This document shows positions 6,187 to 13,084 of a DNA stretch of 25,874 nucleotides, piece by piece (the first letter of the stretch is position 1; each line of letters begins with the position of its first letter). The stretch lies in contig DKCG01000021.1 of NCBI GenBank assembly GCA_002449145.1, forward strand, positions 1 to 25,874. The letters are read 5' to 3'. Under the pieces are notes generated by a model. The model ran no database searches, had not been told where the DNA came from, and saw only the letters and a list, made by a program, of their open reading frames with translations. This stretch comes from Christensenella sp. UBA6880. Lineage in GTDB: Bacteria > Bacillota > Clostridia > Christensenellales > CAG-917. A program made the position numbers and the translations under genes.

Positions 6187-6242
6187 TCGCGCGCACGCGC
6201 GCACGCGAATTTTTGATGTACCTGCGGGCGCGCGTGCGCGCG
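6187..6242. repeat. GC-rich alternating inverted repeat (Z-DNA-prone)
   Basis: Two alternating purine-pyrimidine tracts made of CG and CA/TG steps are inverted copies of each other over about 15 bases, separated by about 26 bases. They could extrude as a very stable hairpin or adopt Z-form. There is no T-run directly after it on the minus strand, so it is not a classical terminator. Confidence 0.65.
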
Positions 6243-6372
6243 CATAAAGGCGTTTTTAAGGCGTTTTTCGCTGTGCTAAAATCGAATTTTAATAGTTATT
6301 TTCCCGTTTTAATTCGTATTTTTCGCAGTTTTCAAAACGCGTTTTTTTGCTGTTTTCAAGCGGAAATTCAAA

Positions 6373-6810
6373 TCAAAAATCGCTGTAAATAACCCTAACT
6401 ATATTCTTTGAAACGTTCAGCGTTTCGGAAGCGATAGCGACGATTTTTTCGCCCGATATTTGCGTTTTTTCAACGTATACCCAAATGCTCGTCGCAACCG
6501 TTCCGTTGTAATTTATCTCTACCCTACTCTCGCACCCCTCGTTTTTAAGAGCAAGACGCACCTTTTCGCTCGACTTCAACGTAAGGTCAAGCCCGGTCGA
6601 AACGCTCGTATCGTTTTTAGAAAACATATCGTCGACGTTCAACGTCCATTCCGCTTTGGCTATGGTCGGAATTATCGAAGCGATTGCAAACACGACGAGC
6701 AGCGAGAACGCGCCCTTGATATACTTCGTGCTTTTTCCGTTCGGCAAAACTATTTCGAGAAGCACGCCGAGGCATATCACCCCCACTACCGACATTATCC
6801 ACGCACTCAT
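6373..6810 (-). CDS. spoIIIAF: Stage III sporulation protein AF
   Basis: A 145-residue membrane protein with two N-terminal membrane helices (about 5-22 and 31-50) and a small soluble domain ending in VRVIYSDF. Position between spoIIIAE and spoIIIAG and the two-helix topology identify it; sequence conservation in this family is low. The C-terminal domain, of ring-building type in Bacillus, is shorter here than in the roughly 206-residue Bacillus protein. It starts one base after the spoIIIAE stop. The ATG at 6810 is the natural start; its product acts in the mother-cell membrane of the forespore septum. Confidence 0.85.
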   Translation of the reverse strand: MSAWIMSVVGVICLGVLLEIVLPNGKSTKYIKGAFSLLVVFAIASIIPTIAKAEWTLNVDDMFSKNDTSVSTGLDLTLKSSEKVRLALKNEGCESRVEINYNGTVATSIWVYVEKTQISGEKIVAIASETLNVSKNIVRVIYSDF

Positions 6811-6811
6811 A

Positions 6812-8083
6812 TCACACCCCGAAATTGCAAGACGATATTAAAAGCATAAGCAGCAAGAAGAACAAGAACGCAACGCCCGCAAGCGCGGTTACGAGCAGAT
6901 TCATATTTTTTGACACCGAAAACAGCAGTCCCGACGTTCGCGAATCGCCGAGCGGCTCGCATATGGCGGAAGTGAGTTTAAGCACGAGCGAGAATATCAC
7001 CACTTTGAGAACGGGAAAAGCGGCAACGGCGCACAACACGATTGCGCCTGTATAGCCGAGCGCGTTTTTGACGAGTACGACCGAAGCCGTGAGCAAATCG
7101 AGTCCGTCGGACAAATAGCCGCCCAGAATGGGAACGTAACTCGAAACCGCGAATTTTGCGACGTTGAATCCGAATTTGTCAACCGCACTGCCCGTTACCC
7201 CTTGCACCGTGAGAAAGGTTGCGTATATGCCGAACGCTATGCCGATAAGCCAACCCGAAGCGGACTTTATGAGTTTTGCGAGTTTGTCGAGTTTGACCGT
7301 CGTCGAGATGTTGCCCACGACGCAAAACACTATGCACGCGATAAACGCGGGCAAAACCACCGTCGTTACGAGTTTCATAATGAACGTGCTGAGCACCGCC
7401 ATAAGCGGCGAATACCCCGCGACCGTCGTCGTCGCGCCGAGTGCGGAAAGCAAGGTCAACAGCACGGGAAAAATCACGTCCGCAAACTTCGACATCGCGT
7501 TTATCGCGTCGCTCACCGTCTTTATTATGCTTGCGATTCCGCTCATCAGCACGATGACGATTGCCGAATAACAAACCGTGTGAACGACCTCTGTCGTCGA
7601 GTTGTTGAGGAAGTCGCCCGTGAGCGAACACAGCATATTTTTCAAAAGGCAGATTATGACTATCGTCAAAAAACTCGGCAAAAACGACAAAAAATATCTT
7701 CCTGCCGATTTTGAAAGCAAGGTTATGAAACTCTCGTAAAAACTGTGAGGTTCGCCGCTTACGAGAGATTTTAGCGCGTGCTTTATATCTTCAATCGACA
7801 CTGCCTCGCTTTCCTCTTGTCCGAGCGAATCCAAAAACTCTTGCAACGCTTTGAGGTCGAGTCCATCGATAACCTCGTCGACCGTCGAATTAAATTCTTT
7901 TTCTATTTCTTCTTGCGACTTTTCGGCGGCATAGGCGTACTTGCCGTCCGAGAAAACGCAAAAAGTCAGCGCGAAAAAGCATATGAAAAACACGCAAAAA
8001 ACCGCAAAAAAACGGCGTTTTTTCGCACTTTTTTCAACGTGAATCAAAGGCTTGATTTTGACGAAAAACTCGGATTTTCTCAT
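6812..8083 (-). CDS. spoIIIAE: Stage III sporulation protein AE
   Basis: A 423-residue polytopic membrane protein. After a basic start it has a cleavable-signal-like hydrophobic stretch (about 23-40, ending AYA) and an acidic extracytoplasmic segment, then roughly seven membrane helices from about residue 110, with the conserved LPILGGYLSDGLDLL-type block (VPILGGYLSDGLDLLTASV). SpoIIIAE is predicted to be the transmembrane pore or export component of the A-Q complex. I chose ATG 8083 because it overlaps the spoIIIAD stop as ATGA, giving translational coupling; the open frame extends further upstream only by running into spoIIIAD. Length is close to the Bacillus protein (about 399). Confidence 0.93.
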   Translation of the reverse strand: MRKSEFFVKIKPLIHVEKSAKKRRFFAVFCVFFICFFALTFCVFSDGKYAYAAEKSQEEIEKEFNSTVDEVIDGLDLKALQEFLDSLGQEESEAVSIEDIKHALKSLVSGEPHSFYESFITLLSKSAGRYFLSFLPSFLTIVIICLLKNMLCSLTGDFLNNSTTEVVHTVCYSAIVIVLMSGIASIIKTVSDAINAMSKFADVIFPVLLTLLSALGATTTVAGYSPLMAVLSTFIMKLVTTVVLPAFIACIVFCVVGNISTTVKLDKLAKLIKSASGWLIGIAFGIYATFLTVQGVTGSAVDKFGFNVAKFAVSSYVPILGGYLSDGLDLLTASVVLVKNALGYTGAIVLCAVAAFPVLKVVIFSLVLKLTSAICEPLGDSRTSGLLFSVSKNMNLLVTALAGVAFLFFLLLMLLISSCNFGV

Positions 8084-8469
8084 ATGGTCGAAACGAGCGC
8101 GGACACCACGTCCACAAGAGATTTGACGATTGAAATGCTCATCAAAAATATAGTGATTTTGCCGCCAAATTGCAGTTTTTGCGCAATGGAATCGCACCCC
8201 GCGTCCGTTGCGACGGACGACGAATATTCAGTAAGATACCCTATGCCGATAATCTTCAAAACTGCCGAAAACACCTCGTCGTTTATGCCGCTTTTTTCGA
8301 CGATAGAGTCGAAAGCAAGCACCACTTCCTGAAGTGCGGACAACATACTTATAACCATAACGACGCCCGTCGCTATGGTTGCAAATACGCTAAATTCGGG
8401 CTTTGAATTTTTGAGCAACGTCACCGCGACTATGCCTGTCAAAGCAATTCCGACAAGTTTGAAAATCAT
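8080..8469 (-). CDS. spoIIIAD: Stage III sporulation protein AD
   Basis: A 129-residue integral membrane protein with about four hydrophobic segments (FKLVGIALTGIVAVTLL; FATIATGVVMVISML; a central amphipathic part; ITIFLMSISIVKSLVDVVSALV). The central AVLKIIGIGYLTEYSSSVATDAG stretch is the SpoIIIAC/AD family hallmark. It resembles two fused copies of SpoIIIAC. Length matches the Bacillus protein (133). A ribosome site AGAAGG precedes the ATG. The 74 bases between spoIIIAC and this gene show no other feature. Confidence 0.94.
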   Translation of the reverse strand: MIFKLVGIALTGIVAVTLLKNSKPEFSVFATIATGVVMVISMLSALQEVVLAFDSIVEKSGINDEVFSAVLKIIGIGYLTEYSSSVATDAGCDSIAQKLQFGGKITIFLMSISIVKSLVDVVSALVSTI

Positions 8470-8543
8470 ATATACCTTCTGTTTTCTCGCAATTCAAACG
8501 AGTATGTTTCGACAATATACGATGTTTATTGTGCCAAAACGTA

Positions 8544-8741
8544 TCAATAAAGTGCCAGTATCGACTTAAGCGTGTCAAAAAGGCCGCCGAGCATATCAAG
8601 CACCAGAACCGCCACTATGATAAGTCCCGCAAGCGTTGCGAACGTTGCGATTTCGTCGCGGTCGCTCTTTTTCAGTATCACGCAAACGATTGCCGTGAGC
8701 AACCCTACACCTGCGATTTTCAATATAATGTTTACGTCCAT
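8544..8741 (-). CDS. spoIIIAC: Stage III sporulation protein AC
   Basis: A 65-residue protein with two membrane helices (ILKIAGVGLLTAIVCVIL and ATLAGLIIVAVLVLDML) joined by the charged KKSDRDEIAT loop, typical of SpoIIIAC. It is a small membrane component of the A-Q channel. GAGGAAG before the ATG serves as ribosome site; it lies 10 bases after spoIIIAB. Confidence 0.94.
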   Translation of the reverse strand: MDVNIILKIAGVGLLTAIVCVILKKSDRDEIATFATLAGLIIVAVLVLDMLGGLFDTLKSILALY

Positions 8742-8751
8742 ATTTTCTTCC

Positions 8752-9252
8752 TCACGCCAAAATCAACATTATCGCAATGCCCAAAAGCACGCACAGTTTG
8801 AAGTACATTCCGCCGAGTTTTTTGCTCTCGTCCTCACACTTTGCTTTCTTCGACTCGAACACGTTTTCGTAGTAGCCTATATGCGAAAGTTGGTCGTCGA
8901 GCGCGGTCTTTCCCAGTGCCGAAAAGAAGTCCGCAATCTGCTTTTTCTCGTCGTTTTTAAGAAGCGAAACCAAAGTGTTTTCGTAAACGAAAGTCTGTCC
9001 TTTTTTTGCAAGGTCGAGCCACGTTTCCACCGTCTTTTCAAAATCGCCGTTTCTGCCTTTCAAAAAGTTTTCGGCAACGTCGGGCATCGGCGTTTTTTTC
9101 ATAGAGAGTTCGGTCGCCACACACTTTGCAAACTCGCACGCCGACTTATAATACATTGTCCTCGACTTGTATCTTCTCTTTATCAGCAAGCCGACGTAGC
9201 ACGCAATCAGCGCAAGCAAGCCGCCTGCAATCAGCCTCAATATCTCGCTCAT
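8752..9252 (-). CDS. spoIIIAB: Stage III sporulation protein AB
   Basis: A 166-residue protein with a membrane helix at each end (about 4-24 and 147-166) and a helical soluble core resembling a GspF/T2SF-type domain (FLKGRNGDFEKTVETW, LLKNDEKKQIADFFSALGKTALDDQLSHI). In Bacillus, SpoIIIAB is proposed to connect the ATPase SpoIIIAA to the membrane channel, like the platform proteins of type II secretion. Its ATG overlaps the spoIIIAA stop by 4 bases (ATGA). Length is normal (Bacillus about 171). Confidence 0.94.
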   Translation of the reverse strand: MSEILRLIAGGLLALIACYVGLLIKRRYKSRTMYYKSACEFAKCVATELSMKKTPMPDVAENFLKGRNGDFEKTVETWLDLAKKGQTFVYENTLVSLLKNDEKKQIADFFSALGKTALDDQLSHIGYYENVFESKKAKCEDESKKLGGMYFKLCVLLGIAIMLILA

Positions 9253-10091
9253 ATCTTTTTCTCGACTATTGCGCCGACGGGATTTTTGCCGAGAACGTAC
9301 ACAACGTCGAACGCCTCGATTAACGACGCAAATTCACTGCTTTGCACGCTTTCGACGCTCTCGCCGTGCAACGTCGCAAACACGCTCACGCCGCACCTCA
9401 TAACGTCGAGAATTGATTTTACGTCCTCGATTCCGAACAACTCGTCCGTGACGATAATATCGGGGTTCATCGCCCTCACGCAGTTTTCGTACGCGTCCTT
9501 TTTCGGCACACCGCTCACGACTTCTACGTCACCTATATCGAGAAGCGGCACGCCCTTCGACATTGCGCAAAGTTCGTACCTTTCGTCGATTACCACAACG
9601 TTGAAACGCTTTGAGGCAATGCGAGCAAGTTCCCGAAGTAACGTCGTCTTTCCACCGCCCGTAGGCGAAACTATAAGCGTGTTGCGTAGTTTTCCGTCCT
9701 TGAATACGTCTGCGGCGATTTTGTCCGCAATGCCTTTGATTTGGTGCGGCACGCGAATCACCAAAAACGCAACGTTCTTTATGCCCATAAGTTTGCCGCC
9801 TTCGAGCACGCCCTCGCCGCCCACGCCGATTCGATAATGCTTGCAAGGGACGTATCCCCTTTTCATCTCGTCGGAAGCACTGTAAAAGGACATATTCGTC
9901 GCGCGTGCCAAAACGTCCTCGACGTCCTTTTGCGTGACGACATACGGCGCGCCGTAACTCGACACGACCTTTCTTTTGCCGTCAACGCCGCAAGCAAGCA
10001 AAGGTCTGTCCACCCTCACGCGCAATTCGGCAATACTCTTTTCGTCGCCGACCATTTTGGCGATTCTCTCGCCGAGCAAATCTTCAAGCAT
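9249..10091 (-). CDS. spoIIIAA: Stage III sporulation protein AA (ATPase)
   Basis: A 280-residue cytosolic ATPase of the secretion-ATPase type. The Walker A motif SPTGGGKTT is at about 140-148, followed by VVVIDERYELC, a Walker-B-like DIIVTDELFG, and a conserved FATLHGESVE histidine box. SpoIIIAA is the presumed motor of the A-Q channel that supports late SigG activity in the forespore. It is the first gene of the eight-gene spoIIIA operon and is coupled to spoIIIAB. The ATG at 10091 has no Shine-Dalgarno sequence; a CATATAGT, similar to a SigE -10 box, ends only 5 bases before it. Length is close to the Bacillus protein (307). Confidence 0.95.
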   Translation of the reverse strand: MLEDLLGERIAKMVGDEKSIAELRVRVDRPLLACGVDGKRKVVSSYGAPYVVTQKDVEDVLARATNMSFYSASDEMKRGYVPCKHYRIGVGGEGVLEGGKLMGIKNVAFLVIRVPHQIKGIADKIAADVFKDGKLRNTLIVSPTGGGKTTLLRELARIASKRFNVVVIDERYELCAMSKGVPLLDIGDVEVVSGVPKKDAYENCVRAMNPDIIVTDELFGIEDVKSILDVMRCGVSVFATLHGESVESVQSSEFASLIEAFDVVYVLGKNPVGAIVEKKI

Positions 10092-10096
10092 ACAAA

Positions 10097-10104
10097 ACTA
10101 TATG
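10097..10104 (-). promoter_or_regulatory. Possible SigE -10 box of spoIIIA
   Basis: CATATAGT on the minus strand matches the SigE -10 consensus CATACANT at six of seven specified positions, 5 bases before the spoIIIAA ATG. No convincing -35 lies at 13-15 bases; TGCTATT occurs at 16. This is weak support on its own. Confidence 0.3.
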
Positions 10105-10247
10105 CCGAGCGTAAAGAGCAAATAGCAATGCGACAAATTTAGCCTTTTTTCGCAATCGAAAATAAATAGAAAACTAAAAGAAAATTTGATTAAACGGATA
10201 TTGGATTTTATAAAACAAAAACGTTTTGTAATTCGAAAGTATTAACT

Positions 10248-10403
10248 AAGAGTCTGAAACGGATGAAGAACACACACTATTATCTGAGTGCCCAAACAGG
10301 TTAAGAAACGTTGTCAAGAGTCTGAAACGGATAATATTGTGTTAGAGAAACATCTAAACGCACCAAACAGGTTAAGAAACGTTGTCAAGAGTCTGAAACG
10401 GAT
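10248..10403 (+). repeat. Tandem repeat, 68- and 71-base periods
   Basis: Three direct copies of AAGAGTCTGAAACGGAT start at 10248, 10316 and 10387. In the last two copies the match extends upstream to 40 identical bases (10293-10332 and 10364-10403). The 28-31 bases between are only partly similar. The third copy is also the left outer arm of the palindrome at 10383-10509, and the motif is the inverse of the 3' end of efp. Confidence 0.85.
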
Positions 10404-10509
10404 GAAGAGCGCGAAAAAACCCTTTTGACGCTCGCCCAACGTACTTTTCGTACGTGACGAGTGGCAAAAGGGTTTTGACAAAGCTATTCGCCGTTTCAGA
10501 CTCTTGACA
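10383..10509 (-). repeat. Palindromic element A at the end of efp
   Basis: The outer arms, 19 identical bases (10383-10401 and 10491-10509), include the last codons and stop of efp. Inside them a 7-base partly paired segment follows, then an unpaired pair GCGAA (10411-10415) against GACAAA (10477-10482), then a 12-bp stem (10416-10427 / 10465-10476), and a tip of CCCA-ACGTAC, a TTTTC loop and GTACGT-GA (10435-10457). In the efp direction the inner stem is followed by six T residues, so it should also terminate efp transcription. It shares its core with element B after pnp. Confidence 0.85.
10411..10476 (-). terminator. efp terminator formed by the inner hairpin
   Basis: On the minus strand a 12-bp stem (AAAACCCTTTTG with its complement) topped by the ACGTAC hairpin runs into TTTTTTCGCG. 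The stem plus T-run meets the criteria for a Rho-independent terminator and lies 20 bases after the efp stop. Confidence 0.7.
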
Positions 10510-11059
10510 TATATTCGCCGGTGCGAGTATCGATTCTTATAGTATCACCCTCGTTGACGAACATAGGAACTTGAAGTTCGTAACCGGTTTCTACGGTTGC
10601 GGGTTTGGTGGCGTTGGTTGCGGTGTTACCTGCAACTGCCGGCTCGCATACGGTGATGAGAAGTTCGACAAAGTTTGGCGGTTCGACAGAGAACGGTGCG
10701 CCTTGGAAGAACTTCATAGTGACGTTCATATTCTCTTTGACGAAGTTGAGAGCGTCTTCGACTTGGCTCTTGTTGAGCGGAATTTGCTCGTAAGTGTCAG
10801 CGTCCATAAAGTAATAGAATTCGCCGTCGTTGTAGAGGTATTCCATAGTTTTTGTTTCGATGTGTGCAAGTTCAAATTTTTCGGTGGGGTTGAAAGTTTG
10901 TTCGAGCACGGCACCCGTGACGACGTTTTTCATCTTGGTGCGAACGAAAGCAGCGCCCTTGCCCGGTTTGACGTGCAAGAAATCTACTATGGTCATAATC
11001 TTGTTGTCATAGAGGAAAGTGATGCCCTTTCTCAAATCGCCTGCCATAATTTGTGCCAT
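10496..11059 (-). CDS. efp: Translation elongation factor P
   Basis: A 187-residue three-domain, tRNA-mimicking factor that relieves ribosome stalling at proline runs. Domain I has the KOW-like start with the PGKGAAF loop (about 32-38), where a basic tip residue is usually modified. Domains II and III follow, with VELLITVCEP and the C-terminal GDTIRIDTRTGEYMSRV, the standard ending. The ATG at 11059 is preceded by AGGAG, and a promoter lies at 11116-11144. The stop codon and last four codons form one arm of the palindromic element that follows. Length and domains are normal. Confidence 0.97.
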   Translation of the reverse strand: MAQIMAGDLRKGITFLYDNKIMTIVDFLHVKPGKGAAFVRTKMKNVVTGAVLEQTFNPTEKFELAHIETKTMEYLYNDGEFYYFMDADTYEQIPLNKSQVEDALNFVKENMNVTMKFFQGAPFSVEPPNFVELLITVCEPAVAGNTATNATKPATVETGYELQVPMFVNEGDTIRIDTRTGEYMSRV

Positions 11060-11115
11060 AATGATATTCTCCTAAATATGTATGTTTTGTATTGTTGCGT
11101 TAAATCCCATAAGGT

Positions 11116-11144
11116 ATTTTAACACCATATGCGCCGCAATGCAA
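11116..11144 (-). promoter_or_regulatory. Vegetative promoter of efp
   Basis: Minus-strand -35 TTGCAT (11139-11144) and -10 TAAAAT (11116-11121), 17 bases apart, about 57 bases upstream of the efp start codon. Confidence 0.65.
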
Positions 11145-11204
11145 GTTTTACGCAAAATATTGCATAAACCTCGATGCGGCACGGTATAGTTTTTTTTCAA
11201 AAAC

Positions 11205-12824
11205 TTACTTTGCGTACTCTACGCTGCGAACTTCTCTGATGACGTTGACTTTGATTTGTCCCGGATAATCGAGTTCGTTTTCGAGTTTTTGCGCAATCTC
11301 TTTTGCGAGGAACACGGTCGAAGCGTCGTTGACTTGTTCGGGTTTGACCATAACGCGAATTTCTCTGCCCGCTTGGACTGCGAAAGTTTGTTCGACGCCG
11401 TCGAAGGATTTTGCGATGTCTTCGAGTTTCTCGATACGTTTGACGTATGTTTCGACGGATTCGCGTCTTGCGCCGGGTCTTGCGCTCGATATAGCGTCGG
11501 CGGCTTGAACGAGAACTGCGTCGATAGTCTGCGGTTCGATGTCGTTGTGGTGCGCCGCGATTGCGTGAATAACCTCATTGCTCTCGCGATATTTCTTTGC
11601 AAGCTCAACGCCGAGTTGTATATGCGTGCCTTCGAGTTCGTGATCTACGGCCTTGCCTATATCGTGAAGTAAGCCCGCTCTCTTTGCTATGCGAGGATCC
11701 AATCCCAATTCGGATGCCATGATGGCTGCAAGAGAAGCGACTTCTATCGAGTGTTTGAGCACGTTTTGTCCGTAACTGGTGCGATATTTAAGTCTGCCGA
11801 GAATCTTGATAAGTTCGGGATGCAAGCCGTGTACGCCCACTTCGAACGCCGCTTCTTCGCCTGCTTCCTTGATGCCTTGCTCGACTTCCTTTCTCACCTT
11901 GTCCACCATTTCCTCTATGCGAGCGGGGTGAATACGACCGTCGGTGATGAGTTTTTCGAGAGTGAGTCTTGCGACTTCCCTTCTTACGGGGTCGAAACTC
12001 GAAAGAGTTATGACGTCGGGGGTGTCGTCGATGATGAGGTCTACACCCGTCGCGCTTTCCAGAGCGCGAATGTTTCTGCCCATACGTCCGATGATTCTGC
12101 CCTTCATCTCGTCGTTTGGCAATGCCACGACGGATACGGTGTTTTCGGTTGCGGTGTCTGCGGCGCAGCGTTGAATCGCTTGCGTGATGATGTTTTGCGC
12201 CTCTTTTACCGCGTTGTCTTTTGCTTCCTGAATGAGTTGTTTTGCGTCGTTCGCACTGCTCTTTTTAACGCTTTCGAGCAATGCGTCTTTGAGTTCTTGC
12301 GACGCTTCCTCTTTGGTCATACCGGCAACTCTTTCGAGTTCCTTCTGCATAGTTTGTTGAGCGTTGTTGAGTTCGTTTTCAATGCCTTTCAAACGCTCTT
12401 TTGTTTCTTCGATTTGCTTTTGCGATCTTTCCACGTCCTCGATTTTCTTGTCGAGAGCGGCGTCTTTTTTGTCAAGAGCGTCCTCTTTCTTGTCGAGGGT
12501 CGCCTCTTTTTGAGCGAGGCGGTTTTCGGTGCGCTGCCAATCTTGCTTGCGCTCTTTGGTTTCGTTCTCGAAATCAATGCGCATTTTGTTCATTTGTTCT
12601 TTTGCCTCGAGCATACCGTCCTTGCGAATGGTCTTTGCTTCGAGATTTGCTTCTTCGATAATTCTTGCCGCTTCGCGTTTCGCATTGCCAATTTTGTTTT
12701 GAGAATAGACTCTGTAAACGATGAAACCGATCAGCGCGCCTACGACGAGTGCACAAGCCGCCGCGATTCCGGCAGCCGCGCCCGGGGTGAGAGCAGCAAT
12801 CAGAAAATTGAAATTCCCGGTCAT
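11205..12824 (-). CDS. rny: Ribonuclease Y
   Basis: A 539-residue membrane-anchored endoribonuclease that starts mRNA decay in Firmicutes. An N-terminal membrane helix (about 14-38) is followed by a long charged coiled coil (about 45-200, with repeated DKKEDALDKKDAALDKK), a KH RNA-binding domain with GRIIGRMGRNIRALE (about 236-250), and an HD domain with LLHDIGKAVDHE and HHNDIEP (about 350-430). GGAGG precedes the ATG at 12824. It follows recA, as in Bacillus, but has its own promoter and is separated by the recA terminator. Length is usual (about 520). Confidence 0.97.
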   Translation of the reverse strand: MTGNFNFLIAALTPGAAAGIAAACALVVGALIGFIVYRVYSQNKIGNAKREAARIIEEANLEAKTIRKDGMLEAKEQMNKMRIDFENETKERKQDWQRTENRLAQKEATLDKKEDALDKKDAALDKKIEDVERSQKQIEETKERLKGIENELNNAQQTMQKELERVAGMTKEEASQELKDALLESVKKSSANDAKQLIQEAKDNAVKEAQNIITQAIQRCAADTATENTVSVVALPNDEMKGRIIGRMGRNIRALESATGVDLIIDDTPDVITLSSFDPVRREVARLTLEKLITDGRIHPARIEEMVDKVRKEVEQGIKEAGEEAAFEVGVHGLHPELIKILGRLKYRTSYGQNVLKHSIEVASLAAIMASELGLDPRIAKRAGLLHDIGKAVDHELEGTHIQLGVELAKKYRESNEVIHAIAAHHNDIEPQTIDAVLVQAADAISSARPGARRESVETYVKRIEKLEDIAKSFDGVEQTFAVQAGREIRVMVKPEQVNDASTVFLAKEIAQKLENELDYPGQIKVNVIREVRSVEYAK

Positions 12825-12977
12825 AGTCGACCTCCATATATATAATCAAAACCACACGAGAAAGCAAAAATACGGTTATACGGAAAGTTTTTTCAAACCG
12901 AGAAAAACCCAAGATTTAATATGCAAACTTTGTATCTATACCAAATATTGTTTTCAATATATAGTTTTGTCTTATAT

Positions 12978-13006
12978 AGTATATACTATTTATAGCGTTT
13001 CGTCAA
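12978..13006 (-). promoter_or_regulatory. Vegetative promoter of rny
   Basis: Minus-strand -35 TTGACG (13001-13006) and -10 TATACT (12978-12983) with 17-base spacing, five of six matches each. The start would lie about 145 bases upstream of rny, leaving a long leader. The 260-base gap (12825-13084) otherwise contains only the recA terminator and A/T-rich sequence. Confidence 0.7.
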
Positions 13007-13017
13007 TGCGGAAGTCT

Positions 13018-13057
13018 CAAAAAAAATCGCTTTTCGGCAATGAAAAGCGATTTTTGT
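13018..13057 (-). terminator. Intrinsic terminator of recA
   Basis: AAAAATCGCTTTT pairs with AAAAGCGATTTTT around a CATTGCCG loop on the minus strand, followed by T residues. A flanking GTCTCA/TGAGAC inverted repeat (about 13014 and 13074) extends the symmetry. Confidence 0.88.
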
Positions 13058-13084
13058 TCAAATCGAGGTTTTATGAGACGAAAA

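Larger units (their letters stand above)
6073..6372. other. 300-base non-coding gap inside spoIIIA
   Basis: No gene is visible here. It holds an A/T-rich part next to spoIIIAF with several short CG-T-run motifs, an alternating GC/CA inverted repeat at 6187-6242, a CGAAAA/TTTTCG hairpin at 6171-6188, and a SigE-like promoter at 6078-6106. The composition is unlike the flanking genes. Confidence 0.75.
10092..10495. other. Non-coding region between efp and spoIIIAA
   Basis: About 400 bases without a credible gene. From right to left it holds the inner part of the efp palindrome (to 10383), tandem repeats reaching 10248, an A/T-rich stretch (10141-10247) with an AAACGTTTT-type palindrome near 10218, and finally the presumed spoIIIA promoter area. 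Confidence 0.8.

Noticed and set aside
10293..10403. CRISPR-like pattern of 40-base repeats with about 31-base spacers
   Set aside because: Only two full repeat copies and one partial copy exist, the spacers are partly similar to each other, no cas gene is nearby, and the repeat derives from the end of efp.
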